Shown here one piece after another: positions 12,001 through 20,939 of a DNA stretch of 64,000 bases; the first letter of the stretch is position 1; every line of letters begins with the position of its first letter. The stretch comes from Adiantum capillus-veneris (taxonomy: Eukaryota > Streptophyta > Polypodiopsida > Polypodiales > Pteridaceae), in assembly GCA_014529385.2 (NCBI GenBank), contig CM043957.1, forward strand, positions 68,692,503 to 68,756,502, given 5' to 3'. Both the position numbers and the translations under genes were made by a program. The notes beneath the pieces were generated by a model, which searched no databases, was not told where the DNA came from, and saw nothing but the letters and a program-made list of their open reading frames with translations.

Positions 12001-12370
12001 ATGATTTTGGACCCATCTAGGAGCATACCCAGGTGTAAAACAAAAGGACAAGACATTAATACCCAATTGCAAAACAGAAAGACAAGCATACCCATGTAAC
12101 CTTAAGCCCATCTTGCCCCAGATACTTAAAGTTGTATTAACAAACCACAAGAGGAAACTATGTGGAAATCTCTAGCCCATTTTGAAGTATAGGACTGACT
12201 TCACAGATGCAATAACCATCCTTCAAAATTTCTATGCTACATGGACTAAGGGGGGATGATTGCCAGAAGCATCTATGCTAATTGAAGCATTGAATCAAAC
12301 AAAATATCCTTATTGCTTGTTTAAATTTTTTGGAAACCATTGGAAAGTGTTTGGAATGCACTAGAAAAGG

Positions 12371-12440
12371 CTGCCACCAGGGCACGCATTTTGTCCATCC
12401 ATATGCCTCCGGAAGCTCCAAATGCGCGCCCTTGTGGCAG
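12371..12440. other. Hairpin copy 2 (20-nt arms, 30-nt loop)
   Basis: Left arm 12371-12390 pairs with 12421-12440 with two mismatches. Pairing resumes further out (TTGGAATGC at about 12351 with GCATTCCAA at about 12452). Geometry is the same as at 11931-12000. It could be a MITE-like foldback, a small-RNA precursor, or a 3'-end/insulating structure. Confidence 0.75.
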
Positions 12441-12824
12441 CCAGTTTGGGGGCATTCCAAGCCATTTGCAACACTTTGTAGATGCTTTTGCCATGCAATA
12501 GTGAGTCACATAGCATGGATGCATCAGGAAGTGCCTGCCCCACTTAGCCAAGGTGCTTAACATAGGCAAGTTTTCACAATAACAAGCTAATGGCTACATA
12601 CATACAATAGAAGGTAGACAAAACTTGGACCAGTGCTACATCGCATGGTACAGAATTAAAACAATACAATGCACAGTGGGGTATACAATAAAAGACGCTT
12701 ATATTCAAATTCTTCCCAATACAATGCACAGAGTGGGGTATACAATCAAAAGATGCTTGTATTCAAATTCTTCCCAATCTTGGAAGTTTCGTAAATACAA
12801 AAAGGTTTGATGCCTAATTACAAG

Positions 12825-13688
12825 CTACTCCTCATGGCGCAAACGGCGAGCAAGCTGCATATCCTTGGGCATAATGGTTCCACGCTTTGCATGGATGGCA
12901 CATAGGTACGAATCCTCGAATATGCTAGTTAGATATTGCTCTGCTGCCTCTTGGACTGCCTCTATGGCCAAGGCGCCCATCCGAGACTGAGTGTTGTACA
13001 ATTCCAAAACCTCCCTGCATAGCCTTGCAAAAGGGGCCCTCTGAATCAAGAGCTCGGTGCTCTTTTGATAGTGTCAAATCTCCGCAAAAGCACGGCTGCA
13101 CTTTCGTACCTTCTGAGGTCGACGTGGAGGTGCATTTTTGGCACGAGTTGGGGCAGCTTGCTTCCTCTTCTTGTAGGCAATTCTCTTTCTCTTTTTTTTC
13201 TGCACAGGCACTTCCAACACCTCATAATCTGATTCCACCCACTCTCCATCTGATTCGTGCTCTTCACTATTGAGCGGATGTGATGGTGTAGGTCCACTCC
13301 CTTTAGGAAGTGTCTTACCCCCAATAGACATGTGAGCCTGATAAGTTTGTATTTTGACGCCAACCCATGGGGCATCTTCATCCGTGTGCATCTCTTCGGA
13401 GCCTTCTGACGGCTGCTTTTGGCTATTTGTTTATTTGCCTTGGTCGCTCTCATCCTCCCTGTTGCCATCAGAATCGTTGGAGTCCGATGAATAGACAACA
13501 AGGCAATGCTTCCTTCTCTCTTTTGCTGTTGTAGAGGACTGGCCATGCTGATTTGAAGCTCCAGCTTCTTCTGTGTGGACTTCACCTTGAGCTTGTGAAG
13601 TTCCAGCTTTTGTTGCTGTACCTTTCAGTCATGGGCCTTCCGGCCCCGCTGGATATGCAATCCTTGCCATTTGTTTTGTTCTTGCCAT
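12825..13688 (-). pseudogene. Histone H3-like gene with long tail insertion, decayed
   Basis: One frame runs from ATG 13688 to TAG 12825 (287 codons), with no intron. It begins MARTKQMAR, matching the canonical H3 start MARTKQTAR including Lys4. About 165 residues with acidic and Lys/Arg-rich parts follow. Then comes a stretch resembling H3 tail residues (RKQAAPTRAKNAP), then the histone fold from YQKSTELLI to LARRLR (13073-12828). By eye the fold is about 60% identical to canonical H3, with H3-type LCAIHAKR and TIMPKD motifs. Loop 1 is H3 length, not lengthened as in plant CENH3, although EAAEQYL and ARRL are CENH3-like. Stops at 13629-13631 (TGA), 13431-13433 (TAA) and 13074-13076 (TGA) are each one C-to-T change from a sense codon. 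A TATTTAAAGG TATA-like site lies about 45 nt upstream. Confidence 0.8.
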
Positions 13689-13829
13689 GGTAGCACCTAG
13701 TAGGGAAAATGACAAAATGAGTGCCTTCAACCTTTAAATAGGTTTTTTTGAGATTTGGGCCCTTTCACACTATGCGGCCAATTGAGTGAAACTCAAATAA
13801 ACCAATTGAATTTAACAACTAAACCTGGA

Positions 13830-14934
13830 TCATGCGGACGGCTGACGCGACGCCCAAACACTGCCTTTTCGATACTTAGTTGCACGCCAAGCTTCATGGC
13901 CCAGGGACGCTCGCGAGCGTTTCCACTTCTCGGATGCTGCAGTACGGGAGGCATTGCGTAACTGCTTTGCTAACATCGACTCTCTTGCTTTCTCAATAGT
14001 GCGAGTTCTCCCAAAGGTGTGCCTAAAAAACCAGTTAAACATCTCTTGGAGGTAGCTGGAGTGTGAACTACCACCACCATGCCGAGTATTCTTGAAGTAG
14101 ACTCCTTTTGCTCGATAGTGGGACTTCTCCATGCCTTGTGTACTCCATATATCAAGCGAACCATAGCGGTCCATGAAGTATGCACCATGCGCATAGAGAA
14201 TGTGCTAAAACAACTAAAAAGGAGATAAGAAAACCCTTCGGTCCGCAACACACTATTAGAAACAGCACCGCTTCCCTTCTTGCGGCCCTTCCTTCCTTGT
14301 GATTTGTTACGGAGCGGCTGAAGAGGCATCGTGTCTTCAATATGCGAGTCCCCTAATCGTTGAACAACATCTTCATTTGACACCTTCTTGGCAATCGCCA
14401 CTCTGTGAGGAAGTGGGAATAGGTTTTCCGTGACTCCTCGACTTCTTAATGCATCTTTTAACACTTGATATATTGCTTGATAGCCCTTTGTACTAATCCC
14501 AACAGCATCACAAATATCCTGAACATCTAGATCAGTGACAATATTAGAAAAATCACTAAGAACTCTCTTAGTGATTGCGTCTTTCAAGTGTTTTGCCTCT
14601 AGAGCATCAAGCATCCCAATAAAGTCCTCTTTGTTGAAACAAGAACAAAGTAAATAAGCCCTAGCTGACGCATTCTCGCCGCCGCACGTTTCTTGGACAA
14701 AGTTCCTATTACCCAAAACAACAATGATGAGCGGTATTAGACTTAAACAACATGAGGGACAGAACATCTTACCTCATAGCTGTTGAGGAAAGCTTTTCCA
14801 TGCATGAGAACCCCCCCATATATTTTTGCCCTTTTATCAAAATATTTCCCATTATATAAGTTACTTTTGATTTTTTCTTCCTTTTTCACAAACGTTTTAG
14901 CCTTTATTAAATAAATAATACTTATGCTAATCAA
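13830..14934 (-). pseudogene. Transposase-like gene remnant, minus strand
   Basis: Reading on the minus strand, a first exon ends at a GTAAGA donor (about 14773). A second exon begins after TAATAG near 14708 and is open for about 160 codons, ending in a Lys/Arg-rich segment near 14270. A third open piece in another frame (to 13830) contains HILYAHGAYF, DRYGSLDIWSTQGMEKSHY and KNTRHGG. That arrangement (His, then QG[LM]EK, then a T-x-H-G turn) recalls the C-terminal block of a class of transposon-derived proteins common in animal genomes; this is from memory and unverified. Frame breaks make it a pseudogene. It sits directly upstream of, and on the same strand as, the H3-like gene. Confidence 0.4.
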
Positions 14935-16787
14935 TCACGATGTAGCATAATAAATAAGCTTTCTTTGTTGATCTCTCTTTTGACCTTAAAAATATTAAAT
15001 ATATATATTTTAGTATTTTCTAATATATTTTTTTCATGTATGTATATTATTCCACTCTACCAAATATTTTATTCACTAGTTTTCATTTTCAAACCTCAAC
15101 CCCACTTTCAAATTTCAATAATACCTCCATCTAGATGATTGCCAATCTTTTCAACACTCTAGGTCATGTTTTCATACACATGAAGGAGCTTACACTTGAA
15201 GGCAAGAGAGAAGTCCACTCAAAGGGGACCACCAAAAGACTTTTGCAGCCACAAATAATACATTATTTGGCTGAATTTTTTAAGTAAAGAAGAACCCCGA
15301 ATCTGAAGGAGCGTTCAACATGAAAGATGTAGCTCGTGATCTCAACTTTTAGCTCAATTTTTTTCAGAATTTTTGGAGTTATGAACACGGAGATATGATT
15401 TTTGTAGTGGACCCCAGTTTTCTCGTGTAATGGTGACACAGGCCATCCCACTTTTCTTCCTTCTAGAATGGCTATGGTTCTACAAGTCTTCAAGCATGAT
15501 TACAAGAGACAAGGCTCTTTTAATGAGGTCTTGGCTAGTCTAGAGTAATTCTATCACCATTTTTGGAGGATCCATCCTCATCAACAAATATCCACCTTCG
15601 ACAACCTCTCTTATAATTTTCTTACCTCTCTCTTCTCTCCCTAATAAGCTTATGTCTATCCAAAGCTATACTATTGTAAATATTTCCTATCCTCTACATC
15701 CTACCCACATTCTCTCTTTTTCTCTCTCTATTGACTCTGGTATTTTAAATAATGAGGAGACAAGATGGGAGCCACAGTCACATGCACCCCATTTTCCTAG
15801 TCACCAAAGTGGGACACTCACCTCAAATAGAAATATTGCTAAATCCTTCCCTCCTTCCCTATATAAGGAGGCCATGAGAGCTCACTTGGGGGAGAGAACA
15901 CACACACACACACACACCTATCCATACACACTCTTGTGCTACATGCTTGTAGCATGAACCCTAATCACATAATCACAACACCATCATCATCACCATCACC
16001 ATGCACAAAAGATGAGCACCACACCTCCACACCACTTGTAATTAAGGGTTGAAGGCACAATTTCAAGAAGAAGAAGGGTGGACACACTCATGATATTCCT
16101 CGCCATCAACTCCCATCTCTCCATTATGCCTCTTACGATCTTGTTCCCTTCTCATTTTCCTACCATACGCTACCTATTGTATTCATCTTTTGCAAGCAAT
16201 CAACACACTCCATCTTGGTGCCATACTTTGTGTCGCTTTGGATACATCTCATTGTGAGTATGGTATATTCTTGTTCCTTGCCATTTTTTTTTTGGCTTAT
16301 GTTAAGGTGTGCGGATTCGCCACCACACACACACTCTCTCTCTCCCTCTCATATTCCTATCATCTTGCTACTTCCATCTTAAGGTGTGCGGATTCGCCAC
16401 CTTTTGTATGAGAAGTGAGCATACTTGCATGTATCCCTGACCTCGTTATCTTCCTTACTACATGCACACGTAGCGAGCCCATTCTCACTCACTCACCACT
16501 CCTCTCACCTTATTCTCCGACCACCCCATTCCACATTTGGGCGTGGATCTTGAAATTGTTTTCCATGCATGCTTCATTGTGTATATGTATGCGTCCTAGC
16601 CGCATATCTTGTTAGGTGGTGCCCCTATTGTGTATTCCCCATGATGAGGCCATTGTGCATAGTCTTGGTGTAGAGGCCACCGGGTCTATTTTTTTCACTT
16701 CCGCCTCTCATTTGGTGCCCCCACTGAGGAGGGCTCTTGAAACCCTTCAGTTTACAAGACTGAAAACCCTAAACTATTGTGAAGGGA
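14935..16787. other. Non-coding stretch
   Basis: AT-rich to about 15100, then unique-looking sequence with an (AC)n run at about 15899-15918 and two copies of a phrase like aaggtgtgcggattcgccacc (about 16304 and 16381). A TGGTGCCCCCACTGAGG phrase at about 16713 could be a primer site of the following gypsy element, in which case part of this region is its 5' LTR. No gene is supported. Confidence 0.4.
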
Positions 16788-17228
16788 TGAATGAGTATGA
16801 AGGATTTTCTAACTGGACGACAGAAGAAGAAGAGCTCCAAGCACAACTAGACGAACTCCGCATCTCCATCGAAGCTCGAGTGCCAGGCGTAACGGTAATC
16901 GATTTGAAGTGGGAGAGTCAACCAACGCGCCAAACCTAGTGGATATACATAGGCCAAGTGCCAAGAAGAAGAAGGAGGAGGTGGAAACCATGTCCGCAAC
17001 CTACAACCAACCAACAACAACAAAATGGAAGGAGCTCTGCACAATAGAGAATCAACACTATTCTACTTTGAGAATCGGGTAACTCAAGTCACCGAGGTAA
17101 TTATCATAGTCAGTTTTCAAGTCGCACCTGATGCTGCATCACAGATAACAGAAGCATTGGCTCACACTCTCACTAGAGAAACTAGGGATCTACTGAGTTT
17201 GTTTCAGGAAAGAACACCACCCTCTCCT
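16788..17228 (+). pseudogene. 5' leader/gag N-terminal remnant of a Ty3/gypsy element
   Basis: ATG at 16788 opens a short Glu-rich reading frame (starts MNEYEGF) ending at 16939. A second short frame at 17025-17249 continues in the same style, with a coiled-coil-like composition. They lie between the possible primer site at 16713 and the long gag frame at 17567. Taken as decayed gag N-terminal sequence by position only. Confidence 0.3.
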
Positions 17229-17566
17229 ACAAGCTTGGACAGTGACTAAGCACCTCTAAGCTTCACATGAATCAGGACAACCTACCTCAAGACAGATCAC
17301 ACATACCAACACGTGTACGCTCAATCAATGTAATATTGGACTTGAAGATTCACTACCAGCACGTCATTGACACCATGCCGGGTGGGGAGCGGTTTTTTGA
17401 GGTTCTGGCATCAGATCAGCTATTTGTTTACCTTTGGTACAAGGCAATGTACCGTTTGAAGTTTTAATCTATGTCCTAGTATAATAGGGTATACACGCCT
17501 CCTTGTAAAGAAGAAAAAAAATTTGCAAGTTAAGAAGTGTGTCTTTCTAGCTCTCTCTCAGTAATC

Positions 17567-20395
17567 ATGGCAAGTGTAGCATTTCCAACCTTTACTGGTA
17601 AGGTGGGTGAGGATGCTGCAGACTTTCTAGACAACTTGGAAATAGCATGTGTCATCTCTGCGAGAGATGATGATGCTTCGCGCTTGCGCATCTTCCCACT
17701 TCTAATGAAGGTGGAGGCAAGATCATGGTACAATGCCTTGGCACAAGAAACCAAGGAACGGTGGGACTTATTAAGGGCAGCCTTTGTCAAGCGTTTTGGA
17801 GAGGGCACAACATCAGAGAAGCTATGGCAATTGTTGACAGAGTTGAAGCAGGGCAGTATGCTGGAATACGCATCATATGAGTCAAAGTTTGTAGATTTAT
17901 GGGGGCGATGGGTTGCATCGCTAAGAGAGGATGAGGGGGGCCCTGATTTCCTAAAGAAGGATCGGTTTGTGGCTGGGTTATGGCCAACTCTTAAAGAGAA
18001 GGTGAAGGGAAGGTTTCCTGCTACGTATGAGCTAGCAGTTGAAGTGGCCCGCCTTAAAGACAAGAAGTTGCGCCTACAAGCCAGGAATATCGATGGAGAG
18101 GAAGCCGTTAGGACCCCACCACCTCTAGCACCACCTACAACAGTCGCCCAGAGGATTCAACCACAAGAACCAATTGAAGATCAGCAAGACCTGCTCAACC
18201 GAATCACCAATCAACTTGAGAATCTCTCAGTCCATTCGATACAACAAGGGCATGCACACAATCGCAACCAAGAGCAAGGGAGAGGACAACGAAGGCAAAA
18301 CCAAGAATACCACTGCTACAATTGTGGGGAGGATGGTCATGGCATGTACTACTGTCCACAACCAAGGAGGCAGAATTTCAACAGAGGAGCCAGACAAAAC
18401 CAGGTTTCACCACCAAGAGCAAGACCACCACCACCGAGGGCACCACGACAAGCACCACCCGTGCAAATCTTACAACCACCGATTCAACCACAACCACCAC
18501 CACCACCACCACAACTTCTCATTCCACCCTTACCCCCACCACCAGTTGGCAATCAAACAGTAAGCATCATCAGTCTTGAAGGTAAGGGAAAGGAGAAAGT
18601 GGAGGAGGATAAGACCAAGGTTAAAGGAGTAGATGCCATTGGGGTAAAATGCGCTAGGCATGGTGAATCTTTTCAAAAGGAAGAAAAGATGAAGAATAAA
18701 GGGGAATCTAGCAAAAAGCCGTCCAAGTCACAATGTACAATTGACATTGTAGATTTCTCTTTGGGTGAATGTTCTAAACCATATGATTTGGTTCAAGATG
18801 TTTCTGTGCAGGGCCCAAAAATCACCTGGCCCCAGTTACTCCACCTAGCACCTAGGGTGAGGAGACAATGGACAAAGATGGTTAACACGAGGCGACCAAA
18901 GCCAAAGATAGCTGGGGCTATCTCCGGGAGGAATCTAGACGACATACTACCAGTGATGGATGCTTACATCAAAGGGCAACACATCTCCAATATCTACATC
19001 GATGGTGGCGCACAAATATGCGTCATGAGTGAAAAAATGATGCACCGTTTGGGTTTAGAGGTGAGTCGGCCGGCACCATGCCGAGCCAAAATGGCAAATA
19101 ATTTAAAATTTCAATGTGTTGGTGTCATAAATGCAGTTAGGATAAAGGCATTCAACACCGAGGTAGATGTGGACATCTTTGTCATGCCACACAAAGGGGA
19201 GGGCTATCCTATCATTCTAGGGAGGCCTTGGCTTATGGCTCATACCTTAGAAGATGCACAAAAGCTTATGAGTGTCTTGGAACGCTTTTGCCTACATAGC
19301 GGGCTGATCGTGAATGGATCCAAAACCAAGGTTATGCTTGTAAAGACCCTCAATGATGAAAATCCATGCATTGTATATAACAATGAGAAACTTGAAGTGG
19401 TAGATCACTTCAAGTACCTTGGCCTTGAGGTTCCATCCAATCATAAATGGAGGGATTGTGCAATGCGTCGCTTGGAAGCCGGAAAGAGGGCCTATTATGC
19501 ATTTGAGAACATGTGCAATGCAGGAGAGATCAACTGTTGGGCTCTCAAAAAGTATCTCTTTGACACATTGGTGACACCGGTGCTTCTTTATGGAGTGGAG
19601 GTGTGGGGTGGAAACATCGGGAAGTCTACTTGGAAAGAGTTTGAGAATGTCCAAAAGCGTTTTCTCACCAACTTTCTCCAAGTCAAGACACAAACACCCT
19701 ACATGCTCTTACTTCTTGAGTCCGGATTGCTTCCCATTGAGGTCTTGGGCATGCAAAGGGTTGTGGAGTACATGCGTAAGACACAACGTAGCCCTTTGCA
19801 TCGACTTCCTAGAATCGTATATGAAGCAAGTCAAATGGTTCAAAAGACATGCAAGAGCAAAATACTAAGTTCGGGGTGGATGCTTGATATCAAGAAATGG
19901 TTTGGAAGATGGGATGCATGTCACTTGGTCAAGGATGCGTCGATCGACTCCCAAGTTAATGAGGCCTTCTTACAATGCCAATGTATCACGGCTTGGGAGA
20001 AATCCGGAGGTTCTCGCTTCAGCCATTACACCACACACGTTGCCCCAAACTACAAATCTCTCTTCTTCTCGGAACGAGGTAACCGAACCCATTCCTACAT
20101 CCTTGAGCCCATCCCGTTGAGTGCGATCCGCACCATTGCCTCCATTCGTCTTAGCTCCCATTCTCTACGCTGTGAGACAGGACGTTGGGGCACTGGCGAG
20201 GAGTGTCATCGACTTTGCACCTTATGCCCTCGTCAAGTGCGAGAGAGTGAGTACCACACACTACTTGAGTGCTCAGCTTTTGACCACATTAGGTCCTCTT
20301 TTCCCCATATATTCAGCCATGATCTCTCCCTACATACCTTCCTCTCCCAACCACGATGTGGACTCTATTGCGACGCTCATTTCAGCCATTTTTGA
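17567..20395 (+). CDS. Chimeric ORF: Ty3/gypsy gag-protease fused to LINE RT C-terminus
   Basis: Open for 942 codons from ATG 17567 (an upstream in-frame GTG at 17537 is less likely). Residues about 5-170 are a retrotransposon gag domain. A CCHC zinc knuckle C-x2-C-x4-H-x4-C is at 18314-18355, followed by a Pro/Gln-rich segment. A retropepsin-like protease has YIDGGAQ (catalytic Asp at 19001; Gly where Ser/Thr is usual) and ends in IILGRPWL. At about 19243-19246 the sequence switches, in frame, to a LINE product beginning TLEDAQKLM, the segment that normally follows the YADD motif. It continues through the RT thumb (KYLGLEV) to a zf-RVT-like Cys/His block at 20216-20272. No polymerase catalytic core remains. 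The last 12 residues are frame-shifted relative to the copy at 1-779. Either a 5'-truncated LINE landed in gypsy DNA or the RNA was made by template switching. Confidence 0.75.
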   Translation: MASVAFPTFTGKVGEDAADFLDNLEIACVISARDDDASRLRIFPLLMKVEARSWYNALAQETKERWDLLRAAFVKRFGEGTTSEKLWQLLTELKQGSMLEYASYESKFVDLWGRWVASLREDEGGPDFLKKDRFVAGLWPTLKEKVKGRFPATYELAVEVARLKDKKLRLQARNIDGEEAVRTPPPLAPPTTVAQRIQPQEPIEDQQDLLNRITNQLENLSVHSIQQGHAHNRNQEQGRGQRRQNQEYHCYNCGEDGHGMYYCPQPRRQNFNRGARQNQVSPPRARPPPPRAPRQAPPVQILQPPIQPQPPPPPPQLLIPPLPPPPVGNQTVSIISLEGKGKEKVEEDKTKVKGVDAIGVKCARHGESFQKEEKMKNKGESSKKPSKSQCTIDIVDFSLGECSKPYDLVQDVSVQGPKITWPQLLHLAPRVRRQWTKMVNTRRPKPKIAGAISGRNLDDILPVMDAYIKGQHISNIYIDGGAQICVMSEKMMHRLGLEVSRPAPCRAKMANNLKFQCVGVINAVRIKAFNTEVDVDIFVMPHKGEGYPIILGRPWLMAHTLEDAQKLMSVLERFCLHSGLIVNGSKTKVMLVKTLNDENPCIVYNNEKLEVVDHFKYLGLEVPSNHKWRDCAMRRLEAGKRAYYAFENMCNAGEINCWALKKYLFDTLVTPVLLYGVEVWGGNIGKSTWKEFENVQKRFLTNFLQVKTQTPYMLLLLESGLLPIEVLGMQRVVEYMRKTQRSPLHRLPRIVYEASQMVQKTCKSKILSSGWMLDIKKWFGRWDACHLVKDASIDSQVNEAFLQCQCITAWEKSGGSRFSHYTTHVAPNYKSLFFSERGNRTHSYILEPIPLSAIRTIASIRLSSHSLRCETGRWGTGEECHRLCTLCPRQVRESEYHTLLECSAFDHIRSSFPHIFSHDLSLHTFLSQPRCGLYCDAHFSHF

Positions 20396-20488
20396 GCATC
20401 GAGAGTCACTTATGAACTCCACTCACACCACATGACATGTTCATTTGGTCCCATAGGTCATATTTGACCTCCAAGGACGATAATAGAA

Positions 20489-20491
<3 letters not shown>
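19246..20491 (+). mobile_element. 5'-truncated LINE fragment
   Basis: Carries the region after the RT YADD motif, the C-terminal zinc block and a short 3' UTR. It matches 1-828 over the shared part, including the 3' UTR. Both copies end at a (TC)n tract. Gypsy sequence does not resume after the tract and no target duplication is seen. Confidence 0.7.

Positions 20492-20548
<57 letters not shown>
20492..20548. repeat. (TC)n tail of the second LINE copy
   Basis: TC run following the LINE 3' UTR, then a short (AC)n and (GA)n cluster to about 20587. Same position relative to the element as the tract at 829-879. Confidence 0.85.
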
Positions 20549-20552
<4 letters not shown>

Positions 20553-20700
20553 TACACACACACACGATGTAGAGAGAGAGAGAGAGGGGTTGGGGGGGGA
20601 GAGTTTCATAATACCTGCCCAACAGGTTTCGGCCAAGAGATCTGAGCGCGTCGCAGGCAAAAATGGCCACTTGCACACGGGTTTCCCTTTTTTTCCCCCA

Positions 20701-20870
20701 ATTTTTTGCGTCGATATACTCGTGGTAATATCCATCGATATACGCGTGGAAAAGTATGCCTTGTCACACGCATATCGACGGATATTCCGACGCATATATC
20801 GACGGAATGCAAGTACGTCGATAACCGCGTGGAAAGGTACGGCCGTCGATATATACTGCGTCGATATCTT
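20701..20870. repeat. CpG-rich cluster of CGTCGATAT direct and inverted repeats
   Basis: CGTCGATA occurs near 20709, 20816, 20844 and 20859, and its reverse complement TATCGACG near 20773 and 20798. A longer phrase, CGATA..CGCGTGGAAA.GTA, occurs at 20736 and 20819. The segment ends close to TTGTAGTG, which read in reverse is CACTACAA, a common DNA-transposon end. It could be a small foldback element. Confidence 0.5.
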
Positions 20871-20939
20871 GATGTTATGTTGTAGTGCATGTCCCACCAC
20901 ATCTGGACTTGATCTCTAGAGACCTTGTTACATTCAATG

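Larger units (their letters stand above)
8564..14934. mobile_element. Candidate multigene element with histone H3-like gene (boundaries unknown)
   Basis: Four decayed genes lie together: two on + (8564 and 10143) and two on - (from 13688 and about 14934), converging on a zone with two matching hairpins. All four carry premature stops or frame breaks, and several stops look like C-to-T changes. The outermost minus gene has a transposase-like C-terminal block. No LTR, pol domain or terminal inverted repeat was found by eye, so unity as one element is an inference from clustering, shared decay and style. The alternative is an accidental cluster of pseudogenes. Confidence 0.35.

Noticed and set aside
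12825-13049. Reading the histone fold as a plant CENH3
   Set aside because: Loop 1 has the canonical H3 length and [14 protein letters not shown] are H3-type; the CENH3-like EAAEQYL and ARRL are not decisive, so only an H3-like label is given.
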